64,000 nt of DNA from Arthrobacter crystallopoietes (GTDB taxonomy: Bacteria; Actinomycetota; Actinomycetes; Actinomycetales; Micrococcaceae), in NCBI RefSeq assembly GCF_002849715.1, contig NZ_CP018863.1, positions 930,001 through 994,000 of the forward strand, given 5' to 3'. The notes beneath the pieces were generated by a model. That model was not told where the DNA came from, ran no database searches, and saw nothing but the letters and a program-made list of their open reading frames with translations. The position numbers were made by a program, and so were the translations under genes. How positions within the stretch are numbered: position 1 is the stretch's first letter; the number at the start of each line of letters is the position of its first letter. This document shows, in pieces, positions 24,102-32,847 of the stretch.

Positions 24102-24797
24102 AACCTGTCAGACAGCTGGACAGCAGGACAGCCCATTGTCCGCGTCGGTGCCGCCGAGGCCGTACTGCGATCCCTCCGCGCCGCCATCGAAGAGGGCAAG
24201 CTCCCGGTCGGCACCAAACTCAGTTCCGAGGCCGCGCTGGCTCAGCAGTACGCCGTCAGCCGCTCCGTGATCCGCGAGGCGCTGCGGTCCTGCGCATCCC
24301 TGGGCCTGACAGTGACGCGGACCGGCAAGGGCACCTTCGTGATCTCGGACCGCGTGGCCTCGGACCTCACCCTCGGCCAGTACTCCGCCCGGGAACTGAC
24401 CGAGGCCCGCCCGCACATTGAAGTCCCGGCCGCAGGGCTGGCCGCCGAACGCCGCAGCGACGAGGAACTCGCATTCCTGCGGGACGTTGTCCAGGCGATG
24501 TGCACCGAGGACGATCCGGAAGCCTGGGTCAGCCTCGACGCCAGCTTCCATTCAGCCATCGCCCGCGCCAGCGGCAACCGCGTGTTCGAATCGGTGGTGG
24601 CGGACATCCGCGACGCGCTCGCCCACCAGTCCGAGACACTGAACATGGTGGCCGGCCGCCAGCAGAAATCCGATGTGGAGCACCGCCGCATCGTCGACGC
24701 CATCGAAGCCGGTTCCGCCGAGGAAGCCAGCGCCGCCATGCGCGAGCATCTGGCCGCGGTGGGCGTGGCACTGGACCGCCTGCTGAACGCCAACTGA
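24099..24797 (+). CDS. FadR-subfamily GntR regulator of the asparagine/aspartate operon
   Basis: A 232-residue repressor starting at GTG 24099. The winged helix (about residues 15-85) contains SSEAALAQQYAVSRSVIREALRSC, and the C-terminal FCD all-helical ligand domain has the metal-binding histidines in DASFHSAIA and VEHRRIVDAI. It probably binds a dicarboxylate or amino acid and releases DNA. It heads a unidirectional cluster: asparaginase 58 bases later, aspartase and permease. A GTG at 24075 lies upstream but falls inside the promoter. The leaderless start is preferred. Confidence 0.85.
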   Translation: MNLSDSWTAGQPIVRVGAAEAVLRSLRAAIEEGKLPVGTKLSSEAALAQQYAVSRSVIREALRSCASLGLTVTRTGKGTFVISDRVASDLTLGQYSARELTEARPHIEVPAAGLAAERRSDEELAFLRDVVQAMCTEDDPEAWVSLDASFHSAIARASGNRVFESVVADIRDALAHQSETLNMVAGRQQKSDVEHRRIVDAIEAGSAEEASAAMREHLAAVGVALDRLLNAN

Positions 24798-24855
24798 TTC
24801 ACCCAGGCGGTTTCCGCCTCGCTTATTTAGACCGCATTCCCAACAGAAAGCCGCC

Positions 24856-25866
24856 ATGCTGCCCTTGATGTCCCAGGTTGAACCCGGCCAGCCCTGCTCC
24901 GTGCCCCGGCCAAACCATGTCCCGCTCGCCGAGCAGACCCGCGGCGGACTGGTGGAAAGCCTCCACTACGGTTCCGTCATCGCCCTGGATTACGACGGCG
25001 GCACTCGGCTTTCCGCCGGCGACCCCTTGGCGCTGTTCTACCCGCGCTCCTCGCTCAAGCCGCTGCAGGCCGTGGCCATGGTCCGCGCCGGCCTGGACCT
25101 ACCGCCGGACCTGCTGGCACTGGCCGCGGCGAGCCACTCCGGTTCCCGCGAGCATCAGGACGGGGCAATGCGCATTCTACGACTGCACGGCCTCACCGAA
25201 GCGGTGCTTGAGAATACGGCCGATCTGCCCTACGGCGATGCGGAACGGCAGGACTGGCTCCGCGCCGGCGGCGAAGCGTCGCAGCTGGCCCAGAACTGCT
25301 CGGGCAAGCACGCCGCCATGGCGGCTACCTGTGTGATCAACGGCTGGCCGGTAGCCGGGTACCTGGATCCGGAACATCCCCTGCAGACGGCGATTGCCGC
25401 CGTCGTTCTTGAGCTGACCGGCGAGGAATCCCCGCTGACCAGCACGGACGGTTGCGGCACGCCGCTCTGTGCCCTGAGCCTGCGCGGCATGGCCCGCGCG
25501 TTCGGCCGGATCGCGTCCGCCGCGCCAGGTACGGCCGAGGCCACTGTGGCCAGCGCGATGATGGCGCACCCGGAACAGGTCGCGGGTGCCGGCCGGGACG
25601 TCACGGCGCTGATGCGGCTGGTTCCCGGCCTGCTGGCCAAGGACGGTTTCGAGGGCCTGCAGCTGGTGGGACTCCGCGATGGGCGCGCCGTCGCGGTCAA
25701 GATCTCGGACGGCGGCGACCGCGCGCGCATGCCGGTCACGCTCCAGGCGCTGGCTTCCGTGGGCCTCGACGCCGGCCTGCTGCAAACCCTTGCCCCGGCG
25801 CCCGTCCTGGGCGGCGGACGTCCGGTGGGAGAGCTCCGCGCCATCGATTTCAGCACCTCGAACTAA
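24856..25866 (+). CDS. ansA: L-asparaginase II family protein
   Basis: A 336-residue enzyme of the Asparaginase_II (PF06089) family, distinct from the E. coli AnsA/AnsB fold. It converts asparagine to aspartate and ammonia in the cytoplasm. Family signatures visible are YPRSSLKPLQA near residue 58, AASHSGSREHQ near 96, NCSGKHAAM near 146 and TDGCGTPL near 195, which carry the conserved Ser, Lys and Thr residues. Context confirms the role: its product aspartate is the substrate of the next gene, aspA, 15 bases downstream. A second ATG at 24868 is an alternative start. Confidence 0.9.
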   Translation: MLPLMSQVEPGQPCSVPRPNHVPLAEQTRGGLVESLHYGSVIALDYDGGTRLSAGDPLALFYPRSSLKPLQAVAMVRAGLDLPPDLLALAAASHSGSREHQDGAMRILRLHGLTEAVLENTADLPYGDAERQDWLRAGGEASQLAQNCSGKHAAMAATCVINGWPVAGYLDPEHPLQTAIAAVVLELTGEESPLTSTDGCGTPLCALSLRGMARAFGRIASAAPGTAEATVASAMMAHPEQVAGAGRDVTALMRLVPGLLAKDGFEGLQLVGLRDGRAVAVKISDGGDRARMPVTLQALASVGLDAGLLQTLAPAPVLGGGRPVGELRAIDFSTSN

Positions 25867-25881
25867 GGAAAAAGGAAAACA

Positions 25882-27285
25882 GTGACAGCTTCGTCATTCC
25901 GTACCGACCACGATCTGCTGGGCTACCGGGACATCCCCGCCGACGCCTACTGGGGCGTCCACACCCTGCGGGCGCTGGAGAACTTCCCCATAACCGGCCA
26001 GCCGCTCTCAAGCAACGCCCACCTGGTCAAGGGCCTGGCGGCCGTCAAACTGGCGGCAGCGCGCACCAACGAAGAACTGGGCCTGCTCGACAGCGTCCGC
26101 GCCAACGCCATTGCCCAGGCCTGCCAGGAAATCATCGACGGCAAGCTGCACGAGCAGTTCGTCGTCGACGTGGTGCAGGGCGGTGCCGGCACCTCCTCAA
26201 ACATGAACGCCAACGAGGTCATCGCCAACCGCGCGCTGGAGATCCTCGGCCAGGCCAAGGGCGACTACTCCCAGCTGCACCCGAACGACCATGTAAACCT
26301 GAGCCAGTCCACCAACGATGTGTATCCCACCGCGGTCCGGGTGGCCACCATCAACAGCGTGCGCAGCCTGCTGGACGCGCTGGCCACCATGGAAGAAGCC
26401 TTCGCCGACAAGGCCGCGGAGTTCCGCACCGTAGTCAAGATGGGCCGCACCCAACTGCAGGATGCCGTCCCAATGACTCTGGGCCAGGAATTCGGCACCT
26501 ACGCGGTCACCGTCGGCGAAGACCGGGAACGCCTCGCCGAAGCCACGCTGCTGATCCACGAGATCAACCTCGGCGCCACCGCCATCGGCACCGGGCTGAA
26601 CGCCCCGGCCGGCTACAGCGAAGCGGCCTGCCGCCACCTGGCGGAAGTGACCGGCCTGCCCTTGGTCACCTCGGTGGACCTGATCGAAGCCACCCAGGAC
26701 GTGGGCGCCTTTGTCCACCTCTCCGGCGTCCTCAAGCGGGTGGCCGTGAAGCTTTCCAAGATCTGCAACGACCTGCGGCTGCTCTCTTCCGGCCCGCGCG
26801 CCGGGTTCGGCGAGATCAATCTGCCGGCCGTGCAGTCCGGCTCGTCCATCATGCCCGGCAAGATCAACCCGGTGATTCCCGAGGTGGTCAGCCAGGTGGC
26901 GTACGAGGTGGTCGGCAATGACGTCACCATCACGATGGCCGCCGAATCCGGCCAGCTCCAGCTCAACGCGTTCGAGCCGATCATCGTGCACAGCCTCGAC
27001 AAGAGCATCTCCCACCTCGAGGCAGCCTGCCGGACCCTCACCGAGCGCTGCATCCGCGGCATCACCGCCAACACCGAACGGCTCCGGCTCACCGTACAGC
27101 AGTCCATCGGCCTGGTCACGGCCCTGAACCCGCGGCTCGGCTACGCCGCAGCCACCGCCATCGCCCAGGAAGCCCAGGCCACCGGCCGCGGCGTGGCCGA
27201 ACTCGTCCTCGAGCACCAGCTGCTCACCGGCGCCGAACTCGACGAGCTGCTCTCACCGGAGCGGCTCGCCAACCTCAGCAACTAA
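25882..27285 (+). CDS. aspA: Aspartate ammonia-lyase
   Basis: A 467-residue aspartase that deaminates aspartate to fumarate and ammonia. It shows the fumarase/aspartase superfamily features: GTSSNMNANE, SQSTNDVYPTA and the flexible loop signature GSSIMPGKINPV with the catalytic serine (residues near 317-328). Start is GTG 25882 with AAGGAAAAAGGAAAA upstream. Length is normal. With the upstream asparaginase it turns asparagine into the TCA intermediate fumarate and two ammonia, supplied by the downstream permease. Confidence 0.95.
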   Translation: MTASSFRTDHDLLGYRDIPADAYWGVHTLRALENFPITGQPLSSNAHLVKGLAAVKLAAARTNEELGLLDSVRANAIAQACQEIIDGKLHEQFVVDVVQGGAGTSSNMNANEVIANRALEILGQAKGDYSQLHPNDHVNLSQSTNDVYPTAVRVATINSVRSLLDALATMEEAFADKAAEFRTVVKMGRTQLQDAVPMTLGQEFGTYAVTVGEDRERLAEATLLIHEINLGATAIGTGLNAPAGYSEAACRHLAEVTGLPLVTSVDLIEATQDVGAFVHLSGVLKRVAVKLSKICNDLRLLSSGPRAGFGEINLPAVQSGSSIMPGKINPVIPEVVSQVAYEVVGNDVTITMAAESGQLQLNAFEPIIVHSLDKSISHLEAACRTLTERCIRGITANTERLRLTVQQSIGLVTALNPRLGYAAATAIAQEAQATGRGVAELVLEHQLLTGAELDELLSPERLANLSN

Positions 27286-27342
27286 GTCCCCTCCCCCGCA
27301 GTATCCGCAACAGCAACCCCGTCCCCCACCCAAAGGACAACT

Positions 27343-28857
27343 ATGACTCCCCCACCCCAGGGGCTCCAGAACGCCAAACCCGTTCACACCGACCACCCCT
27401 CCGACGCCGCGCTGCATGCCGAGGACCAGGGCTACCACAAGGGCCTCAAACCCCGGCAGATCCAGATGATCGCCATCGGCGGCGCCATCGGCACCGGCCT
27501 GTTCATGGGCGCCGGCGGCCGGCTGGCCGACGCCGGTCCCGCCCTGGTGCTGATCTACGCCATCTGCGGCTTCTTCGCCTTCCTGATCCTCCGGGCCCTG
27601 GGCGAACTGATCATGCACCGGCCGTCGTCGGGCTCCTTCGTCTCCTACGCCCGCGAATTCTTCGGCGAAAAGGCGGCCTTCGCCACCGGCTGGCTGTACT
27701 GGCTCAACTGGGTCATGACGGCCATCGTCGACGTCACGGCCGTGGCCCTGTACATGAACTTCTTCGCCAAATACTGGGCGCCCATCGGCGACGTGCCGCA
27801 GTGGGTCTTCGCGCTCGGCGCGCTGGTGCTGGTGCTGGGCCTGAACCTGGTCTCCGTCAAGGTCTTCGGCGAGCTGGAATTCTGGTTCGCGCTGATCAAG
27901 GTCGTCTCCCTCGTCGCCTTCCTGCTGGTGGGCATCTACTTCGTCATCTTCGGCACTCCGGTGGAAGGCCATGAGGTCGGCTTCAGCCTGATCTCCGGCA
28001 ACGGCGGCATCTTCCCCAACGGCCTGATGCCGGCCATCGTGGTCATCCAGGGCGTGGTCTTCGCCTACGCCTCGATCGAGCTCATCGGCACCGCCGCCGG
28101 CGAGACCAAGAACCCCGAAAAGGTCATCCCGCGGGCCATCAACACGGTAATCCTGCGCATCGCGGTGTTCTATGTCGGCTCGCTCGTGCTGCTCTCCCTG
28201 CTGCTGCCGTACACGGCCTACAAGGCCGGTGAAAGCCCGTTTGTGACGTTCTTCGGCACCATCGGGGTGGCCGGCGTCGACGCCATCATGAACCTCGTGG
28301 TGCTCACCGCGGCCCTCTCCTCGCTCAATGCCGGTCTCTACTCCACCGGCCGCATCATGCGCTCCATGTCCGTCTCCGGCTCGGCTCCGAAGTTCGCCGG
28401 CCGGATGAACAAGTCCGGCGTCCCGTACGGCGGCATCGCCCTCACCGCCGCCGTCGCACTGCTCGGCGTCGCGCTCAACGCGATCGTGCCGGCGAAGGCC
28501 TTCGAGATTGTCCTGAACGCCGCGGCCATCGGCATCATCAGTGCCTGGGGCATGATCATCCTGTGCCAGCTGAAGCTGGGCCACTGGGCGAAGAAGGGCT
28601 TGCTGTCCCGGCCGGCTTTCCGGCTGCCGGGCGCTCCGTTCACCGGCTACTTGACACTGGCCTTCCTCGCCGCAGTGCTGGTGCTGATGGCCTTCGATTC
28701 CCCGGTGGGCACCTGGACGGTGGCCTCGCTGGTGATCATCATCCCGGCCCTCATCCTGGGCTGGCACCGCTGCCGCGACAACATCTACGCCATCGCGGCA
28801 CGGCGCGAAGAGGAAGAGGCGCGGTCACAAGCCGACTCCGTCTCCTCCGACGTCTGA
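27343..28857 (+). CDS. ansP: Amino-acid permease of the APC family (asparagine permease-like)
   Basis: A 504-residue inner-membrane proton symporter with 12 predicted helices. The AAT-family N-terminal signature [21 protein letters not shown] lies at about residues 36-55 and [13 protein letters not shown] follows TM2. Relatives include AnsP, GabP and AroP. Its place at the end of the regulator-ansA-aspA cluster, with a 57-base gap, makes L-asparagine (or aspartate/GABA) import the best guess. A strong terminator follows. Confidence 0.9.
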   Translation: MTPPPQGLQNAKPVHTDHPSDAALHAEDQGYHKGLKPRQIQMIAIGGAIGTGLFMGAGGRLADAGPALVLIYAICGFFAFLILRALGELIMHRPSSGSFVSYAREFFGEKAAFATGWLYWLNWVMTAIVDVTAVALYMNFFAKYWAPIGDVPQWVFALGALVLVLGLNLVSVKVFGELEFWFALIKVVSLVAFLLVGIYFVIFGTPVEGHEVGFSLISGNGGIFPNGLMPAIVVIQGVVFAYASIELIGTAAGETKNPEKVIPRAINTVILRIAVFYVGSLVLLSLLLPYTAYKAGESPFVTFFGTIGVAGVDAIMNLVVLTAALSSLNAGLYSTGRIMRSMSVSGSAPKFAGRMNKSGVPYGGIALTAAVALLGVALNAIVPAKAFEIVLNAAAIGIISAWGMIILCQLKLGHWAKKGLLSRPAFRLPGAPFTGYLTLAFLAAVLVLMAFDSPVGTWTVASLVIIIPALILGWHRCRDNIYAIAARREEEEARSQADSVSSDV

Positions 28858-28880
28858 CGCCCGGCACCCACACGCAGGCC

Positions 28881-28928
28881 GAAGGTCCGGCAGCAAGTCC
28901 CCCACCCGGGTACCGCTGCCGGACCTTC
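28881..28928. terminator. Terminator between the permease and a convergent small gene
   Basis: GAAGGTCCGGCAGC (28881-28894) pairs perfectly with GCTGCCGGACCTTC (28915-28928) across a 20-base loop. It ends the asparagine operon and, from the other side, the 102-residue hypothetical gene. Confidence 0.8.
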
Positions 28929-28943
28929 TCCGTACCGTCCTGA

Positions 28944-29252
28944 CTACTGCTCTTCGGAGGGCGGGGGCTGCATTTCCTCCATTTCCTCCGGTTCCGGCGG
29001 AATACTCGCGTAGATCGTTTCCTGGTAGACCTGGCCCCTGGCCCGGAACTTGGCCATGTTCACCAGTCCTACGTATTCCAGCGGCGGTTCCTCGCCCCGG
29101 GTCGGGATCAATTGGTCGCTCAAGTCCCAGATCTGCTGCTGAATATCCTCCCCCAAGGCCGAAAAGTAACTCTCGGGGTCCTCGATCTGGGCGTAGCTCT
29201 GCGGATCATGCTTCTTCATGATGTCCATAGCGTGCTCGCCGTGCTCGTTCAT
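28944..29252 (-). CDS. Small acidic hypothetical protein
   Basis: A 102-residue protein I do not recognise. It is soluble, with a helical middle (DPESYFSALGEDIQQQIWDL), a basic short stretch and an acidic, proline-rich C-terminus containing PEPEEMEEMQPPP. ATG 29252 is preceded by GAAAGAGA. It is flanked by a terminator on the left and by the CDF exporter gene on the right, which runs in the same direction and ends 63 bases upstream. A partner or regulator of an unknown complex is possible. No function can be given. Confidence 0.7.
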   Translation of the reverse strand: MNEHGEHAMDIMKKHDPQSYAQIEDPESYFSALGEDIQQQIWDLSDQLIPTRGEEPPLEYVGLVNMAKFRARGQVYQETIYASIPPEPEEMEEMQPPPSEEQ

Positions 29253-29314
29253 TGGCTATCTCTTTCGGTTCCCTGCAGTTCATACATCGATAGTGCTGGC
29301 ATGCCGGCCCCAGC

Positions 29315-30334
29315 TTAGGGGTGTTCCCGTCCCGCCGGGACAGGAGTGAGGGAAATGTAATCGACGCCCGGCAGCCCTTGGTGCAGTCCGGCTATCAGCC
29401 GGCGCTCGAGTTGGTGGTAGCCGTCGATCGTCATCGCTGCATCCAGTTGGACTGCTGCGTTGATGTTCAGCCGGTGCCCGTTCCAGCGCAGGCGCAGGTC
29501 CGGCAGTTTCTGCACTGCATCCTCCGTCAGCAGGATCCTTTCGGCGCGGTCCACGAGCTCCGGATCAATGCCGTCGAGCAGCCTGCGGCCGATGTCGCGG
29601 GCCGTGCCCCAAAGCAGGACGACGATCGCAAGTGTGATGATCAGCCCGACGATCGGATCGGCCAGCGGGAAACCGAGCCAGACCCCGATCACGCCCAGGA
29701 CTACGGCCAGCGAGGTGAAGCCGTCCGTTCTGGCATGGATTCCGTCCGCCACAAGGGCAGCCGACCCGATGTTGCGGCCGACCTTGATCCGGTACATGGC
29801 CACCAGTTCATTGCCTGCGAAACCGACCAGTCCGGCGGCCAGGACCCAGCCAAGATTCTGCAGCGGCTGCGGATTCAATAACCGGTCGACGGACTGCCAC
29901 CCTGCCCCGAGGGCGGACAGCGCGATCATGGCCACGATGAACAGCCCCGCCAGGTCCTCGGCCCGTCCGTAGCCGAAGGTATAGCGGCGGGTCGCCTTTC
30001 GGCGCCCCAGGATGAATGCGATCCACAACGGGATGGCGGTCAGCGCATCCGAGAAGTTATGGATGGTGTCGGCCAGCAGTGCTACGGAACCGCTGATGAC
30101 GACGACGGCCAGTTGCAGCAGGGCCGTGACGCCCAGTCCCACCAGGCTGGCCTTGACCGCCCGGATGCCACGGGCGCTGGACTCCAGTGCGTCGTCGATG
30201 GAATCGGCCGCGTCATGGCTGTGCGGCACAAAAAGGTCGTGGAAGAAGCCACGGATACCGGTCGGATGGTGATGGCCTTGGTCTTCCTGTCCATGGTGAT
30301 GGCCGGCAACATGGCCCCGAACGGTGCGGGTCAT
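29315..30334 (-). CDS. Cation diffusion facilitator (divalent metal exporter)
   Basis: A 339-residue CDF transporter. The N-terminus is rich in His (GHHHGQEDQGHHH, PHSHD), typical of zinc/cadmium/cobalt exporters. About six membrane helices follow, with the TM2 motif ADTIHNFSDAL and the TM5 motif ADGIHARTDG providing the Asp/His metal sites (HD...D pattern), then a cytoplasmic C-terminal domain. It overlaps the arsR-type regulator by 4 bases (ATGA), so expression is controlled by that metal sensor. The metal is likely zinc, cadmium or cobalt. Confidence 0.92.
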   Translation of the reverse strand: MTRTVRGHVAGHHHGQEDQGHHHPTGIRGFFHDLFVPHSHDAADSIDDALESSARGIRAVKASLVGLGVTALLQLAVVVISGSVALLADTIHNFSDALTAIPLWIAFILGRRKATRRYTFGYGRAEDLAGLFIVAMIALSALGAGWQSVDRLLNPQPLQNLGWVLAAGLVGFAGNELVAMYRIKVGRNIGSAALVADGIHARTDGFTSLAVVLGVIGVWLGFPLADPIVGLIITLAIVVLLWGTARDIGRRLLDGIDPELVDRAERILLTEDAVQKLPDLRLRWNGHRLNINAAVQLDAAMTIDGYHQLERRLIAGLHQGLPGVDYISLTPVPAGREHP

Positions 30335-30696
30335 GACGCCTCCGCCGGCCTGATCCGGTGGTGGCGGGGCGCGTCGCCCAAGGCATGCTCGGCTTGGAAG
30401 ATGGCGTCGGCGACGAGCTGCCGGGCGTGTTCATTCGCGAGGCGGTAGAACACCCGCGTGCCGTCCTGGCGGGCAGCCACGATCCGGGCCATCCGAAGTT
30501 TTGCCAGATGCTGGGAAACGGCTGCCGGCGACTTGCCGACGGTCTCCGCCAGTTCATTGACGGACAGTTCCTTGTCGCGCAGGGCAAGAATGATCCGGAC
30601 CCGTGTGGCATCCGCCAGCATGGAGAACACCTCCACAGCCAGCTCAACATACTGGCTGTCCACAGCAAGACCGCACATCTGCTTATCTTCATTCAT
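30331..30696 (-). CDS. ArsR/SmtB-family metal-sensing repressor
   Basis: A 121-residue winged-helix repressor. The DNA-recognition helix lies in SVNELAETVGKSPAAVSQHLAKL. His, Asp and Glu residues in the C-terminal helix (HARQLVADAIFQAEHALGD, then HHRIRP) suit an alpha5-type zinc/cobalt/nickel site as in CzrA/NmtR/KmtR. It is the first gene of a two-gene operon with a CDF exporter. The predicted operator overlaps its own start codon and the mRNA appears leaderless. Confidence 0.9.
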   Translation of the reverse strand: MNEDKQMCGLAVDSQYVELAVEVFSMLADATRVRIILALRDKELSVNELAETVGKSPAAVSQHLAKLRMARIVAARQDGTRVFYRLANEHARQLVADAIFQAEHALGDAPRHHRIRPAEAS

Positions 30697-30713
30697 ACGC
30701 AGATAATTGCATA
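30696..30713 (-). promoter_or_regulatory. ArsR-type operator overlapping the start codon
   Basis: TACGCA (30696-30701) and TGCATA (30708-30713) form an inverted repeat with one mismatch across GATAAT. AATTAT on the minus strand (about 30708-30703) can be the -10 element, which places the start of transcription at or next to the ATG at 30696. Confidence 0.5.
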
Positions 30714-30827
30714 GAACCGAAGTGACAGCAACGCCCTTTCATGCCGGCAGTCATTCCTCAGGGGGCATAATCGAAAGGTGCGGCCGGCGACCGGCCGGGA
30801 TGCCGGCCGGAATCTGCGGGAGGGCCT

Positions 30828-32030
30828 TTGCGCGAGAAACTGTGGACCAGGAATTTCGTGCTGGCCATCGGCACCAACCTGTTCATCTACATGGTCTTCT
30901 ACCTGCTGATGACCTCGATGGCGCTGTACGCGCTGGAACGGTTCCAGGCGGCGGACAGCGCGGCCGGCTTCGCCTCGAGCGCGTTCATCGTCGGGGCCCT
31001 CGTGTCGCGGTTCTTCGCCGGCATGCTGCTCGATAAGGTGGGCCGCCGCCGCATCCTGCTGCTGGCACTGCTGGTGTTCGTCGCCGTGTCCGTACTGTAC
31101 ATCCCCGCGGGATCGCTCCAGCTGCTGCTCGTGCTGCGTCTGGTCCACGGCGCCGCCTTCGGACTGGCGCATACCGCCGTGACTACCGGGGCGCAGGCGC
31201 TGATCCCGCAGGCACGGCGCAGCGAGGGCACCGGCTACTTCGCTTCCTCGACAACGATTGCCACCGCTCTGGGCCCGTTCCTTGCCGTACTGCTCGCCGA
31301 CGGAGCGGACTTCCAGTCCGTGTTCTGGTTTAGCGCCGGCTGCTCGGCCGCCGCCTTCGCCGTCGCCCTTGCCCTGCGCCTGCCGGAGCACGACGACGAC
31401 GATGGCGCCATGGATGCAGAACCGGAACCGAAGGGACGAGCGGCCCGCGTGCTGGCCGCCGTCATCGAACCGCGGGCCCTGCCGGTGGCCAGCATCGTGC
31501 TGGTGGCGGGGCTGGCCTACTCGGGCGTGCTGTCCTTCCTGACCTCGTATGCCGCATCAAGCGGTGAGCCATCGTCCGCCGCCCTGTATTTCCTGGTCTT
31601 CGCCGCCGCGGTGCTGGTCTCGCGGCTGTGCGTGGGCCGGCTGCATGACCGCAGGGGCGACAACGTTGTCATGTATCCGGCACTGCTGATCTTCGCGATC
31701 GGGCTGGCCGTGCTGGCAGCCGGCTCCTCGCCCGCGACGGTGACCGCGGCCGGGATCCTGTCCGGGTTCGGCTTCGGCACCTTGGTCCCGTGCAGCCAGG
31801 CCATCGTGGTCAACGCCGTGCCGGCACGGCGGCTGGGCACGGCCATCGCCACCTATTACCTGATGTTCGACGTCGGCACAGGTTTCGGCCCGGTGCTGCT
31901 GGGCCTGCTGGTACCGCTCGCCGGCTACCAGGGCATGTATGTGGCCACGGGTGTCCTCATGATCGCCTGCATCGGGCTCTACTTCACAGTGCACGGCCGA
32001 ACGGCTCCGAGCGAAACGGCCCGCGTGTAG
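30828..32030 (+). CDS. Major facilitator superfamily transporter
   Basis: A 400-residue, 12-helix drug/metabolite exporter-type MFS protein. The loop-2/3 motif appears as LDKVGRRRILL near residue 69 and a second copy as LHDRRGDN near residue 265. An acidic central loop (EHDDDDGAMDAEPEP) separates the two six-helix halves. It begins with TTG at 30828, supported by GGGAGGG; no suitable ATG exists upstream. Substrate unknown. Relatives are annotated as YwoG/multidrug-like exporters. Confidence 0.88.
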   Translation: MREKLWTRNFVLAIGTNLFIYMVFYLLMTSMALYALERFQAADSAAGFASSAFIVGALVSRFFAGMLLDKVGRRRILLLALLVFVAVSVLYIPAGSLQLLLVLRLVHGAAFGLAHTAVTTGAQALIPQARRSEGTGYFASSTTIATALGPFLAVLLADGADFQSVFWFSAGCSAAAFAVALALRLPEHDDDDGAMDAEPEPKGRAARVLAAVIEPRALPVASIVLVAGLAYSGVLSFLTSYAASSGEPSSAALYFLVFAAAVLVSRLCVGRLHDRRGDNVVMYPALLIFAIGLAVLAAGSSPATVTAAGILSGFGFGTLVPCSQAIVVNAVPARRLGTAIATYYLMFDVGTGFGPVLLGLLVPLAGYQGMYVATGVLMIACIGLYFTVHGRTAPSETARV

Positions 32031-32099
32031 GCCGCGTCTCCGTTCGCTGGCTGCAAGAAGCGTTCTCCCTGACGGTGGCCCGGCGTAGAGTCTGAAGAC

Positions 32100-32753
32100 A
32101 TGAGCGAACATGTTGGCCATAACCATGGCGAGACGGAAGTACCGGACGATTTTTGGGAATCCTTTTACGCCGAACGGGATCAGATCTGGAGCGGCAAGCC
32201 GAACGCCATGCTGGTCCGCGAGGCGTCGGACCTGCAGCCCGGCAGTGCCCTGGAACTGGGCTGCGGAGAAGGTGCGGATGCCATTTGGCTGGCGGCTCAG
32301 GGCTGGCAGGTTACCGGCATCGACGTCTCCGGGCTGGCGCTCGAGCGGGCGGCGAAGCACGCCGAGGACGCCGGCGTGGCGGAGAAGATCCAGTGGCTGA
32401 AGCGAGACCTGTCCAGCTGGGAACCGGCGACCCAGTACGACCTGGTTTCGGCGCAGTTCCTGCATTCACCGGTCGAGCTGCCGCGCAACACCATTCTCGC
32501 GGCGGCGGCCCGTGCGGTGGCGCCCGGCGGCGCTTTGCTGGTGGTCGGGCACGAGTCCTTCCCGTCCTGGTCCAAGCACCCCGAACCGCACGAACCGCTG
32601 CCCACCGCCGCGGAGCTGGCGGTGGAACTCGGACTCAACGCCCCGGATTGGTCGCTGGAAACGGTCGACTCGGTGGTCCGCGATATCACCGGGCCGGAGG
32701 GACAGACCGGCACGCTGACCGACAGCGTGCTGCTGGCCCGCCGCGCCGGCTAA
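32100..32753 (+). CDS. Class I SAM-dependent methyltransferase
   Basis: A 217-residue soluble methyltransferase. SAM motif I is LELGCGEGADAIWLA near residue 51, motif II GIDVSGLALERA near 73, and motif post-II YDLVSAQFLH near 112. The N-terminal FWESFYAERDQIWSGKPN segment is found in thiopurine/thiol methyltransferase-like and tellurite-resistance TehB-like proteins. An oxyanion or thiol detoxification role is possible; the substrate is uncertain. A hairpin with the 10-mer motif follows. Confidence 0.85.
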   Translation: MSEHVGHNHGETEVPDDFWESFYAERDQIWSGKPNAMLVREASDLQPGSALELGCGEGADAIWLAAQGWQVTGIDVSGLALERAAKHAEDAGVAEKIQWLKRDLSSWEPATQYDLVSAQFLHSPVELPRNTILAAAARAVAPGGALLVVGHESFPSWSKHPEPHEPLPTAAELAVELGLNAPDWSLETVDSVVRDITGPEGQTGTLTDSVLLARRAG

Positions 32754-32791
32754 AACACCCTCCCGCCGGATACACAACCGATTAACGACGG

Positions 32792-32829
32792 CGGCACCCG
32801 GCCAGGTTCTTACCCTTGGCCGGGTGCCG
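32792..32829. terminator. Bidirectional terminator, stem contains the 10-mer motif
   Basis: CGGCACCCGGCCA (32792-32804) pairs perfectly with TGGCCGGGTGCCG (32817-32829). The left arm overlaps a copy of ACGACGGCGG at 32785-32794. It separates the convergent methyltransferase and CitM genes. Confidence 0.8.
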
Positions 32830-32847
32830 TACATCAGTGGCTGGAGC